Source: Anagrus nilaparvatae
Lineage: Eukaryota > Arthropoda > Insecta > Hymenoptera > Mymaridae
DNA: 64,000 nucleotides
Direction of reading: 5' to 3'
Assembly: GCA_022575985.1 (NCBI GenBank)
Contig: JAKSXM010000278.1
Location: forward strand, 434,001-498,000
Shown: piece by piece, positions 33,789 to 46,566 of the stretch
How the letters are laid out: each line of letters begins with the position of its first letter
How positions within the stretch are numbered: the stretch's first letter is position 1
Notes under the pieces: model-generated
What the model was told of the DNA's origin: nothing
Database searches by the model: none
What the model saw: the letters and a program-made list of their open reading frames with translations, nothing else
Translations under genes and position numbers: made by a program

Positions 33789-36700
33789 CTAAGAAAGAAA
33801 GTTATACCTGTTTAAGATTGTACAAGAGTGATAAAAATCAAGCAGTTGCTAAATTATTTGTCGAATCTTTACAACTTTATATAACCAGCTAAAAATAAAG
33901 TAAAGCTTACTATTGATGTGAATAGCCTTGTGCTAAAATGATAACATCAACAATAAAAAAAAAAGGGATTTTTGATGATTTTAAAAGATTTTTACTTAAA
34001 AGAAAACTAGGGTTTTTTTTTGAGTTAAATAATATATAACTTAATATATATTTAAACAATAAAACGACATTAAATTTAGCCAATTAAGGGTTCTATTAGT
34101 AAGATTTAGTAAATATTATAAGTAAACATTCATTATTTAACTTACCAAAAAAAAAGTAGCTATATTTATGGGAATAGGTGAATTTTTTTTTTGTGTTATT
34201 GTTGGATAAAAAAGAAAAGAGCAAATCAGATATAAATAGATATGAAACTTTCTTATGATAAAGGTATTTTTCGACAAATAGCTAGTGGTATTTTTTTACA
34301 AGGACTGATATAATGTAATAACAGTGGCCTTAGGTTTTAACTATAAATGGAATGTACTATTGTGTTTAATGTAATCTAAAAAGCAAAATTTTTGCGAAAG
34401 TTTTTCTCATCTTATGGTGTCCACCTAATAAAAAAAAAACGCTTTAGTAATGGGGGAACGAGTTCTCTGCATTGAATTAGAATCAGCTATTTGTATAAAG
34501 CTAAGTTTTAGTTTTAATCCTTAGTTATTAGCTATTGAATTAGCTATTTTAATGTTTTAAATTGCCATTTTATAGAAAATCTTTGAAGGAAACTAGGGTA
34601 GCTTGCTAGCGACAGCTGTAAAAAGTCAAGTAAAAAACCTGTAAAAAAAAACTTCTACCAAATTACCAAATTAAATGCCCGATTTGAACTTAGAATCTCG
34701 TTTAGAATTAGATGTTTATAATAAAGCTATAGATTAATTACGAAAAAGTGCAGAAGAAAGCATCTGCTAAGCTTAATGCTTAGTTTCTGCAGTTAATTTT
34801 TAATAAGTTCAATTTTGATAATTTTATTTTATCCAAATTTTAATAAGTTCAAATTTGATAATATTTTTTCTCATTACTAATTAAAAAAAATTTTAATTAT
34901 TAACAAAATAAAACTGTGAGGTATTTGATAGACATTATTATTCTTTCTAACTTTTATCCACAGACATTTAACACCTTCTATTTAGATTTCATGCCTTAAT
35001 TAGCATAGTTTTTTCTATATAATTTTTTCTATATAATTTTTTCTATCACCTTTTAGACTAAGTTACAATTTTTTTTATCTTACATACTATTTACATATAT
35101 ACAATAAGTTTTTTTTTGCCTTTCCAAACAAAAAAAAATGAATTAATAATAAGTACTTATAGAATTCTTTTATGAAAGTACTTAATATTAATTTACTATA
35201 ATGGTTCCTTATTTTTACTTTTGCATGTATGATTAATTACTTTTTCAAAAGCTAATACTTAATTATTTGTATAATATCCTTAATTGCATATTTAGATCAA
35301 AAAAAAACGTAAAGAAAATAAACTTACGAAATAATTTTTTTATTTTATAATTTAACATATTCCAAATAACTTTTTCAAATTTATAAAATCAATAAAAAGT
35401 TCAACATTGTATATTAATTTATACCTATTTGCTTTCTTATTTATAAAAAAAAATAAAATAAGTACAAAATAGAGAATTGATACTCCAATATTTTGTATAA
35501 AAAATTATTAATTTTAATTTTTTAATTTGCTAATAAAAATATGTAAAAAACTAATAAATTATAAATAACTACAGACTTTAAAACATAGACTAATGTAACA
35601 CAAAAAAGTAGGCATAGCCATATTTCAATCTTATAATTCTTACAGTATGATAATGCTTCGTTTAATAAAACTAAACTAATAGAACATCATTACGTATTTA
35701 ATATAAAGATTGTGAAAATAATACGTATAAATATTTAGCAAATATTTGCAAACAATTTTCATATAACAAGTAGCTCTAGTCGTAAAAGAGTGCGACTATC
35801 AACATCTAATAAATAAATAAATTATGTAAGATCAATAGTAGGAATTTTTTTTTCCTTTAGAATAACAATAAAAAATTATTTTATAATTTTAAAATATACA
35901 AATCATATAAAATATACAAATCCTATAAATTTAGCACCCATCAAAATAGATAACAGATGACTATGCCTAACAAGCACAGATCTTAAAAAAAAAAAAAAGA
36001 AAATTTTTTTATTGACTGTAGCATAACGATTGACGAAACATTTTTATAAGTATTGGCTCCCATACACTTTATTATCTACCGATACCCTAGTTTTTTCACT
36101 ATGTCATATCAATCCACTTTTATGCAACTAACATAGTTCAATAATCTTTACTTCACTAAAATTTCATTCACTGAAGCATAAAAAATGACTTAATTTCAAA
36201 TCAGTCTCAATAATGTCCCAGATTTTTCTGCTTTGATCTAGTATTTGCTTTGATTAAACCTTGATATGAAAACCTTAAAAACTGCGATGGTGAAATATCT
36301 CCTAGAAAAAATTTTAATCATTGAATCAAAATAATTTTAATTTTGTTGAGGTTATGGGAAACAATAACAGTTTGTACCTAAACATTTTATGAAAATCCTG
36401 TAAGCACCATCAGTTTTTATCAGTTGCTATCCTAGTATTTGTAAGATTCGTTTTTTAATTAATTGTTAACTCTTCTTGAGAAAAAAAAACAAAATATTGA
36501 AAACTAACAAGTCCAAAAAAGAAAAACTCGATTCAACACCAACGTTGTGACCAAGTACCAACCAATGATAAATAAAGTTGAGAATTGAGATGTGTGCTAA
36601 AGAAAAATAAAAAAAAAAACAAATTAATAAATTAAGAAAAAAAATAAAAATCAATTTTAATGTTATTGGGAAAAAATTATACGAATAGTATTTGTAATGC

Positions 36701-37057
36701 AAAAAAATAGGTATAAATATTACCTCTGAGGACTTCCTAATAGATTTTTATTTTAAGAACTAAAATATAGAACTAAAGATAATTTACCAGCGGAATGTAA
36801 ACTAAATTATAGAATTAAACTACAGAACAAAAAAAAGATAATTATTGAATAATTCATGCCTTTTTTTTAATTAAACTAAATACTAAATGCAATTTATCGC
36901 AATTTTATTCACTTTATTATGTAGACTAAATCATATAGATCTACTAATTAGAAATCAAGTTTTATTTGTACAGACAACTATTTAATTGGTTATAATAATT
37001 CTCAATTTTTTTTAAATAATAAGCAGAATTGCTTTTCATTCAAAATATAAAACTTAC
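33789..37057. other. AT-rich region, possible intron of the EB-module gene
   Basis: No gene supported. The upstream exons of the EB-module gene must lie here or further right if that gene is intact, but I could not assign one. Short direct repeats such as TTTTTTCTATATAAT (x3 near 35.01-35.04 kb) and scattered microsatellites only. Confidence 0.4.
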
Positions 37058-37400
37058 GTTTGACATCATAATCAATTGCTAGCATATAACTGTCTGGCAT
37101 AAAATCTGAAACTTGCCTACGTTTAACATTCAGGAAATCACTTCAAGCTAGACTCATTATTTTTTTTAAATCTAAAACACCATTAGGAGTTAACACTCCA
37201 GAGGTTACATTGATACACCAGGTATCGCTATAGAAGAATCCATGCCTGATTGTTGAAGCACCTCCTGGAATTCTAGCTAAAATTGGTAAAGCTGTAAACT
37301 CTTCTGGTTTAGAATTTTTCGTTTTCATCATCGCTTATAGTATCAGGGAAAATCTGTTGGATATCTGGCTTAGCCCAATGATATTTTTCCAAGTCTTCTC
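37058..37400 (-). pseudogene. Relic of an unknown coding sequence (frameshift and stop)
   Basis: On the minus strand three reading-frame pieces run in line. The first is EKYHWAKPDIQQIFPDTISD near 37390-37330. The second, in another frame, contains ARIPGGASTIRHGFFYSDTW and INVTSGVLTPNGVLDLKKIM (about 37300-37160). The third, after a TGA, contains VSDFMPDSYMLAIDYDVK and ends at a donor C|GTAAGT at 37058. The composition is protein-like and unlike the flanks. The frameshift and the stop indicate a decayed gene or exon; I do not recognize the family. Confidence 0.45.
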
Positions 37401-40400
37401 ACATTCTAATCTCTCTGAGTTATATATTTCTTCACAGCTTCGTTGCCATCGGGGCCCCTTTAAAAAATAAAATATTGTTTTGTTTGGAATAATTAATTAG
37501 TAAGTTAGGCAATATTTTTACCGAATAATTATCCTCCAAATAAAAAAAATATATAATAAGAAAAAACTCAGCTGTGATAACAATAAACAAAAGTAACTTT
37601 TCTCTTAAGCTCCAAATATTTGTGTTTTGGTTTTTTTTTCCTTTTCTTCTCTCTATGCCAAAAGTTCCATTTAAGACAAAAATCAGATATAAAAGATTTA
37701 AAAGTTTCTTTTTTTTCTTTAATAGAATCTCACCTCTAGAATTACCGAAAATCCAGAAAAATTTTTAGCTAAAACAACAATATAGAAACTAACCCTTTCT
37801 TTAAGCTCCAATTTTTTTTTAAAGTCAGTTCTTATATACCATAAACCGTGTAAAAGACTGGTAATTTAATTAAATTATATTAATATTATATTAATTTATA
37901 GTATTTATCTGTAATCGTTTAGCCAAACACAAACATATTAAACTTCCACACTTGTTTTTTCCACATGTGAAAATAAAAAAAACACATAAGGAAAAAACGG
38001 TAAGACTCCGTTGTGTGATCAACAGGTACTAGGGAGTTCGGAAACTAACCCATACAAGTAGGGTCCGAGAATTAATCTCATCCGGACAACTAGCTTAACG
38101 CATAAAAACACTGGGTATAATTTTTTTTAAATGGACAAAGTATTAGACGATTTTTTTTTAGTATCTTGGTATGAAAAAAATATATATAATAATAAAACTT
38201 AAAAATAAACTTTAAAGCACATGTTCGAGCAGAACATAACTCCGCACCGTGGCGCTTTTAAAAATCTAAAGTAAGAAAGAGAAAAAAAGACTACTATTTA
38301 GCACGTGGTATAAAAACCGGTAAAATAACCAATTTTAAAATTTGAAAGTCTTTTAACAATTAACCTACTGGATGCATTAAAATTTATTGCTCAGTTCTGG
38401 CTTTAACAATAAATAAAAAGTTGTTTATGAAAATTTTTGGACCTAATACCGAATGTCTTTCAATTTTTCCTTTTCTTTCGGCATTAAAATAACAAAAATA
38501 GAAAAATGCAAGATGTTGGGGTATATTACTTCATATGGTTTTATGAAGGTACTTATATTTGAAAGTAGAGTTTTCAAATGATATCTCGAATCGGATACTT
38601 AATTTTCTGAAAATTTTATTCCAAATTTTTTTTTTCTCTTTCACAAAAAATACAAAAAATGCGAAACTTTTCTTTTGGACGTAGTACCTAATTTATTTCC
38701 ATGGAAGTACTAGTTTTAAGAACCCCGTTTACAGTAAATTTTTGGAAATGATACTTAATTTTTTTTTTCTTCAAAATTTTCTTTCTCAAAATTAAAAAAT
38801 CAAAAATTAAAAGAACTACAATTTTTTTTAATATAATGCTTCATTCAATTTCATGATAGTATTAATATTTGAAAATATTGTAACCGGTGATATTTCACAA
38901 AAGATCTAATTTTTTTAAAAAATTTTTAGTATCAATAATTCTAAAACCATTTTTTTCCATTTTTAATGTAATATCTAACTTATTTCCATAAAAATACTTA
39001 TATTTAAAAGTACGATTTTTACTCGATATCTCGAATCCAATAATTTTTTTTTCTTCTCACAAAATTCCAAAACTCCAAAATTTTCTTAGAGGTAGTACCT
39101 AATTTATTTATATGATTTTAGAAAGTTGTTTATAATAACTTCTAGATCTAATGCTAAATGTTGGTCAATTCTTTTTCCTCAACTTTAAAAATAACTAAAT
39201 ACAAGATTTTCTTGGTGTATAATTAATTTTTTTTTGAATTTTCAAAATACATAAAACAGCAAATTTATTTTTCGTTTTAGACATATCTAATTTATTTTAA
39301 TGAGAGTACAAGTTTTAGGAATTTAGTTTATAGTAATTTTTTTGTATCCAATCACAATTTTTACTTTGATATAAATTATAACACACAAGAAAGAGTAAGG
39401 GAAACCTTGCCTCTTTGACTTTCTAGGATTAATTTGCCCGTTGCTGTGTTTCTTTATGTATGCAGCTTAATGAAATTATAAATAATAAACAGCCTAAAAA
39501 TATTAAATGGTTGTCTTTGCATTATAAAATTAAGATTTAAAAGTTATATTGGCATTTTTTTTTTAAGAATCAAACAATTTATAGAATTAAATAATTTATT
39601 ATTTTGTGATTAATGGAAATAATATAAATAATGTTAAAATCTTGAAGCAATTAATGTTTTTTTTATTTATTACAAAATATTATTATTGTTATTATTATCA
39701 TTATTGCGGAAGATTGGTCAAATGCAAGAAGTACACTGAAAAAATAAATTATAAGAAATTATTATAAATTCTGGTAAAAACTCCTATCTTTTATAATAAT
39801 TGAGCGAATATTTGTAATTTTCGCATCGTTAACAACCATTTCTTTGACAAAACAAAAAATCATGTTACCCAATATTTTAATTATTACCCAATATTCTAAT
39901 AAAATAAAATAAAAAAAAAAATATATAAAATTAGCTTTATTTGTCTCTTTTAATTATGCAAAAACGACTTAAAAACCATTAATGCCGGCGCGACCAATCC
40001 ATAGATGCTAGAATTTTCACTTTAATAACAAAATGATCTTAAAAATCTACTAAAATTGCATGATTGTAATCAATAATATTTGTTGTAAATTAAGATTACA
40101 GCCCATTGTTTGAGAAACCTCAGTGCGGAACGAAACCTCAAACCTATTTTGAAGAAATAGCTTACAAAACAAAAAATAAAAAGATTTTTTTCCCAAACAA
40201 GGCTTTAGATCTTACCAATAATTAGCCAATATTGAATAAAAATCACCATAACGAACCTTTTACATCAATTTATTACGTTTTTTTTTTTGGGTTTTGATAA
40301 TTAAGGTAAAAACAGCTTAAAACCATTAAAAACCATAATCGTTAAATACGACCTGAATATATGAAGCTTTCTAAGTTTTATGTATTTTAGAGAACAATAA

Positions 40401-42900
40401 TATATTTTTTGAATAATCTTTACAAAAAACGAGCCTTGGAAGTAAATAAAAAAAAATATATTTAAACCTATCAAAAAAAAATACATGTCTTCGATGCAGT
40501 AACTATATATATGGTTATAGCTAAAAACCACTCCTGATTGGTTAATAAAAATGATTTGCTCAGATATTTTATTTTAAATTTATTTATATAATTTTATGAA
40601 GATAGGTTATAGCATGAATATTATGATAAAGACAAATTTTAAATCTATAAACCTCAAAATTTTAGTCGTAGAATAAATGCAAAAATAATTGTCGATTTTT
40701 TTTTAATAATAAAACTTTATACAAAAATGCGCAGGTAATTAAGATCAGATTCTTCTAAATAAAATAGAGTTCATAAAAATATAAAATTTTAATTAGGTAC
40801 CTATATTTATTTATAAGGCACCTTAAAAAACAGTCATTAAAACTAAGTTATCGATACTATAGATTAAAAAACTCGAAAGATAAATAATTAATTAATTAAT
40901 TAAATCAATAACTAAAGTGGTTTAAAAAGTATTGCAAGAACAAAAAGAAAAATAAGTATTGTTTTAACCCTAACTTCTATGGTTTTAGAACTTTCATAGG
41001 AAAAGAAAGGGATAAGTTTTTTACTATAAAAATGATAAGACTGAAATTTGCAAAATTTCAGATATCAGTTAAGAAAAACCAAATTACAACAAAAATTTGG
41101 AATCTAAAACTTTAATAGGAATAAAAAAGGGGTAGTTTTTTTTTAAGGCTAAGATTTTGTTTTAATCTGTAAAAGATCCCCAAAAACACAATATGGATTT
41201 TACGTTTTTTTTTTAGCATATGAGTGCCTCGAAACGCACTTACATACAAAAGATCACTAATAAAATTTGGTTTACTCCTTCCAGAAACCACTATATTATT
41301 TCGGGGTTTAGAATTTTTTTTTCACTTGAGCAAGTATGATTAAGTTTATTCAAGAATTTTGGGGTCAATCGCTAATTTGATAAGATAGATTATACCTATA
41401 AAATATAGATAAATTGTAAAAAACCTGAATGGATTTCCGGTAGTAAAATTAGATTCTAGCTAAAATTAATAATCAGTAACAAGAGTAAAAATGACTATTT
41501 TCGTGATAATATTAAAATTTTAAAATAAAAATTAATTATCTTTAATAGACTCTCTGATAATGGTGGAATAGCTCTTTACTGATCAAATAAAATTCATTTA
41601 CTGGAAAAAGTTATTTTTAAAGATAATAATTTCGCTTAACTACTCTTATACACTTTCATCACATTAATTTATTAACATTAAACATGTTCCATGATTGTTG
41701 TTTGTGTTAGAACACAAACCAGTTGTAAGTTTCTAAATATAAATAACAAAACATAAATTAATAACAACTATATGAGGGATTCCACAAAATTGGGCCCAAG
41801 TTGGAATGAAAGGTCCCAGAAATGGGTCCAAACTATTTTTCCCAAAAGTACAACCAATGATAAGTCTCCATACCAAATTTTTTAGTTCAAATGATTTAAA
41901 TGATTAAATTTTTTTTTGCAAAGAATATTATATCCAATTTTAAAGAATTATAACTTAGTTTTTGAAAAAAAAAATTAATTAATTACAAGGAATGAAAATT
42001 CTCTAAGCTTTCAAAATCAATGACAAAAAATGTAAATTTCAGCCTAACTTGAAAGTTTTAATGATAGTATAAGTTTTGACAGCAAATTAACAGTTATCAA
42101 ATGAAAATTTCATTAATCTAACCGCAGATTCGAAATCATCGACCTCAGAAAAAAAAAGACATCTAAGCAATCTTACTATAATCGAGCTTTCAAAGAAAGT
42201 TGCTAGAAGTCAAAGTTGAGACTTTAGAGCTTTGTGATCATGGAGATTTTTGCAGAAAATGACGAAACCTACAATATATTTATTATTTAAATATTATTTT
42301 AATTTTATGAAATCTTTAGAAAATCTCATCCCAAACTAAATGTATCTCTTTCTTCCGCCCAAACACCAAATGTCAAAATCTTATTTTAATTTGCAAAAAA
42401 AACATAAGCAAACCAAAATAATAAACCAGCTCACTTTTAATTTAAAAATACCCTATAGCGTAAATAAGTAACCCATTAACATGAATTTACGAAATAACAA
42501 ACTATATAATAAAATATAAGCATGTTAAGTTCTAGTATACAATAATACGACTTACCTTAGTTTTCCCGATACATATGATAAACCACAAAACGTTACAATA
42601 AATCACCCAAACTAGGATTAACCGCAAAAGATCCAATAAAGATTTTCAAAAAACTCCAAGCTTGTAAATAATCGTTCCTTTCAAAAACCCTTTGAGACAT
42701 AACGACCAAGAAAAGATGAAAATTCCAAATTCCCCAGCACCCTAAAAACAAGATAAACAAATACAAACTTCCCATGTACAAATATCTCAAATCCACTTAA
42801 TTTAGACAAACAAACAGTATATGAACAGACGCCAAATACTCTCAAGAAAAAAAAATAATAATAAATAATAAGAATTATACATTAAAATTATAAATTTTAG
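37401..42900. other. AT-rich non-coding region upstream of the envelope gene
   Basis: No gag or pol homology is visible here, although an envelope ORF follows. A minus-strand ORF at 42593-42796 is less AT-rich than its flanks but matches nothing I know. A degenerate repeat lies at 38.38-39.35 kb. Confidence 0.45.
38380..39350. repeat. Degenerate repeat, ~150-250 bp units with ACTTATATTTGAAAGTA and GATATCTCGAATC blocks
   Basis: The blocks ACTTATATTTGAAAGTA-TTTTC and GATATCTCGAATC recur at ~38550-38595, in altered form at ~38855-38895, and at ~38996-39045. TAATACCTAATTTATTT-like phrases lie between them. Old diverged tandem or dispersed copies. Confidence 0.4.
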
Positions 42901-44866
42901 GGATTTGACAAGTATATGCGCATACAATGGAATCGAAATACAGCCGTTACCGCAAAATCCGGGGCTAATCTATGAAAAGATAGCCCAACTCAGAATCTCC
43001 ACCACGAATTGGAAAATTTTCAATAGAATAAACTTACAACCCTTAAAGGAAACAGCACCAGCCCTAAGGCACGCAATAAATGTCACCGAATCTTTCTGTA
43101 AAAACCCATGTACCTACGAACCAGAATTTACCGAACTATACGGAAAATTGGAAAACATAGCTAGTGAATTATACCAAATACTAAAGTCTTTCGGAAAAAA
43201 TAACGTCACAAAAGAAAAACGAGAAGCAGTTTTACCTTTCATGGGGAAAATTCAGAAAATCCTTTTCGGAACTCTAGACGAAGAAGACGGAATATTGTTA
43301 CAAGAAATTGCCGAAAAAGCGTATAACACCTCACAACAAACAGCTGAGCTCGTACTTAATCTCACACAAATTATAGACATAAACTTTAGTAACATTCAGA
43401 AGAATCTAGAAAACATAACCGACCAGATAAGCGACCTAGACGCCAGATTGGATAAAGTAGAATATCAACAACGTATGAGTAACATCATCACAAAAATATG
43501 GACAGCTGTAATGGAATTCGAAAGCGAAGTAAATACCCTTCTTGAGGCAACACTCTGGGCCCATACCGGAGAAATACACGCCAAATTTATGCCATTTCAA
43601 CAACTAGAAAATTCAATGGAACTTATACAAAACGCAAGAATAGGGGCAGAATTTCCCCTACAAAACCACGAATTTTCACTTGACGAAATCGCAAGAATCT
43701 CAAAAACAATGGTTTACATATCAAACAGCCAATTAATATACGCACTATTCGTCCCACTGCTCGAATATTACCACTTATATTTGTATAAACTTTACCCGCT
43801 ACCCATTAAGCAAAAAATAGGCAATTTAGAAGTTTTCGCATATATTTACCCAGAATTCAAATATATAGCGATAGACAAAAATAACCAATCATACATATCC
43901 CTGGATTATGAAAATCTAAATAGCTGCAAACACGTCAGAGATATATACATCTGTAAAAATTTGAATCCAATTATGGAAATAAGCTCATCAACAACCTGTG
44001 AAATTAGAATAATCACCCAAGGTGAAACAGATTTACGAAATTGCAATATTAAAATAAGAAAATTGGAACAAACCCACTGGATAAAACTAGTTCAAGAAAA
44101 TGCTTGGGGTTTTTCAACAAACAAAAATGAATCAATTTATGTAAGCTGCGAACAAGACTCACCAATATCCTTTCGATTATCAGACACAGGAATTTTAAAA
44201 CTAGACGACGGTTGCATTGGTAAAACTTCAAACGCGGTCCTTAAAGCAGCCAAAGAAGTCAAATTCGAAACAAAAATAGAAGTCTTTACAAAATCATATA
44301 TAAACCTTAATAAAATGATAGACCAAACGCAAGCAAATGTATACGATAAAATTTACGGTCTAATTAACGAAACTACAAGTATAAATAATAACTCGGGAAC
44401 TGAATCACTAGAGACTGGGGTAGATTTAAAATATATAATCCAAAGAGCAAAAAAGCTATCGGAATACGACTATATCCAAAAAAGAACCATTATACACACA
44501 GACAATAAACTCTTAATAATCACTACCACAATTTTCATTACTATCCTAATATGGAGCATATTGTCCGCGTATTGTCTCGAATGTAGGGGTACTAATCGTT
44601 TTAGACAAGTTACAGATGCAGAGAATACAGCCAGGCAACCAGATTTAGTACAAATCCCAGCAGCAGTCAGGGACATCATAAGGCCAAACACGCTAACACG
44701 CAACCAACCACAAGAAGCGCCACGCAACCCGAATGAAACCTTCACAGCAACGAAAGAAATTCTGATTTTCCCAAGAGATAACAGAGTCACCTTTGTGAAA
44801 CAAAATCCAACAGCAGGCACCAGCAAAAAATCAGACATACCAACCCCAACATGGCATCTTCCATAA
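42901..44866 (+). CDS. env: F-type envelope glycoprotein (errantivirus/baculovirus F family), solo and intact
   Basis: The frame is open from a splice-acceptor-like AAATTTTAG ending at 42900, consistent with the spliced env mRNA of errantiviruses; the first in-frame ATG is far inside, so the start and signal peptide should come from an upstream exon not found here. Counting from 42905: paired Cys near residues 65-69; a furin-like KEKR at 103-106; directly after it a hydrophobic fusion-peptide-like stretch ending in FGTLDEEDG, the signature of the F family. Helical coiled-coil segments follow (~145-200), with several N-glycosylation sequons and spaced Cys in the ectodomain. A transmembrane segment (~536-559) and a ~94-aa cytoplasmic tail end the protein. 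No stop or frameshift occurs in 1.96 kb although no gag/pol stands beside it. It may be a fragment of an element or a host-retained env gene. Confidence 0.82.
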
Positions 44867-45039
44867 ATTTTTTTTTTCTTTCAGTTTATTTACGTTTAAA
44901 CTAATTAATAAGATAATAAGAATTATAAGCAAAAAATATATAATAAAAACAATAAATAATAAAAAAAAAATCAAAATAGAGAATAAATTTATACTTAACT
45001 TCTGATAGATTATAACTTTTCCTCTAATAATATCAATAA

Positions 45040-45395
45040 CGTTAAGACAACTATGTAATCACAAATAATTTTAAGAATTTTAATGTATAAAAAAATAAAT
45101 AATAGCAATAAGTTTAAGACAACTATGTAATCACAAATAAGTTTAATAATTTTAAATCAAAAAAATAATAACAAAAAAATATGTATAAAAATAATAATAT
45201 CAATAACTATAAGACAACTATGTAATCACAAATAATTTTAAGAATTTTAATGTAAAAAAAATAAATAATAGCAATAAGTTTAAGATAACTAGGTAATCAC
45301 AAGTAACGTTAATTTCTAAAATATGTCTTACACTATCTTATTTTATTTTCTTTTTCTTTCAATAATTATGTAATCACAAGTAACTTTAATAATTC
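45040..45395. repeat. Tandem repeat, ~70-95 bp units: AAGACAACTATGTAATCACAA
   Basis: Five copies begin near 45047, 45115, 45210, 45282 and 45360, each followed by ATAATTTTAAGAATTTTAA or a variant. It lies between the env ORF and the LTR candidate, in a position where errantivirus-like elements have 3' non-coding DNA. Confidence 0.65.
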
Positions 45396-45856
45396 TAAGT
45401 GTAAAAAATATATAATCAAAAATCAAAAAAAAATGTAAAATAAAATAAAAATCTTAATTACTAAGTTTAGTGTAACATTGGTAGAAATACATTATCTGTT
45501 AAAAAAAAAACAGCAGTAAAAATAATAATAATCTCTAAAATAATAATTATAAGAATCAAGCATAAAATTTTATAAACAATAGCCATATTCCTTAAGTTTT
45601 CAAAAGAACCAATACTTCAACAAAGATCAAACTTAAACTGATATTTCTTGTAAAATATAAAATATAGATTTGAACTTAATTACCTTTCTTTAGAATATTG
45701 TAATTTGAATCTTTATAAATATGATTTTCTACTTCTGTAAAAACAATGTAAATTTATAACGTAACTAGATCTCTTAATAGGTAGACATTTTAGAACCATT
45801 TTCTTACTAAAACATGACGGTTTTGGATAGTAGCCATCCCAGGAGGGATGTATCCC

Positions 45857-45867
45857 AGAGGGGGAGG
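45857..45867 (+). promoter_or_regulatory. Polypurine tract candidate (AGAGGGGGAGG)
   Basis: An 11-base purine run just before a candidate LTR, the usual plus-strand primer site of LTR elements. The 16-mer TCCCAGAGGGGGAGGT (45853-45868) recurs exactly at 10144-10159. Confidence 0.5.
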
Positions 45868-46493
45868 TGTACCGTTAGGTACAAATTGATTAAATATAAA
45901 ATACTAAGAATTACGTCTAGACAGATTTATTAGAAATAAAATAATATGATATTATAATTAAAAATGCTCCATCAGCATCATCATTCCGAGAAACCGCACG
46001 TGCAAGAAAGTGCATAATAAGACCTCACACGAAGTACTGAAGGTGGGAATAAAGCCACCCCCATCGTGCGCATTGACAGACTAATTACCAATGATTGGAG
46101 ACACTGTTACTAAGGACACTAAATTTTCCGCGTTAAGCCAATTACACGCATTGATCTCCTCCTCAACTCCCATAGAGTAAACCCTTTAAAAGCTCTTACA
46201 AAAGCTCCTGACAGGACAGAACGAACTGAAATACAGAACTGACTGAACTAACTAACTTGTACTCAGGTTATCTCTCTACCGCTATTAAGAGATCTAAGCA
46301 CGGCCAGCCACTTTATAAGTCAATAAATCAGCATTTTAATAACAAAAGGACTTAGGTATTTGAATTCCTGTCACCAGTAAATGAGTTTAGCCAACAGGCT
46401 AAACCCGAATAAGAACATCCTCATTTATCTGTGTTTATTCACATCCAAACACAACACCATTTTGAATAAAAATTTAGGAGAATACGTAAAAAT
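45868..46493 (+). mobile_element. Candidate LTR (about 626 bp) downstream of env
   Basis: Bounded on the left by a polypurine tract and on the right by TGGTGCCGAATCG (46494 on), which resembles a tRNA-primer-binding site. Inside, the sequence is less AT-rich than its flanks and holds an AATAAA signal at ~46321. It may belong to the env gene's element. The combination of PPT before and PBS-like after the same LTR is contradictory for a simple single copy, so this could be a solo LTR with one chance match, or a rearranged end. LTR edges are not proven by a second copy. Confidence 0.4.
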
Positions 46494-46566
46494 TGGTGCC
46501 GAATCGAATAGTACATACTTGTGACACTAAAATGGTAGTGTAGTGGTAGTGGTTGTCGATAGTCTC

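Noticed and set aside
42593..42796. Minus-strand 67-aa ORF beside env
   Set aside because: Less AT-rich than its flanks but no motif, no partner exon and no recognizable family.
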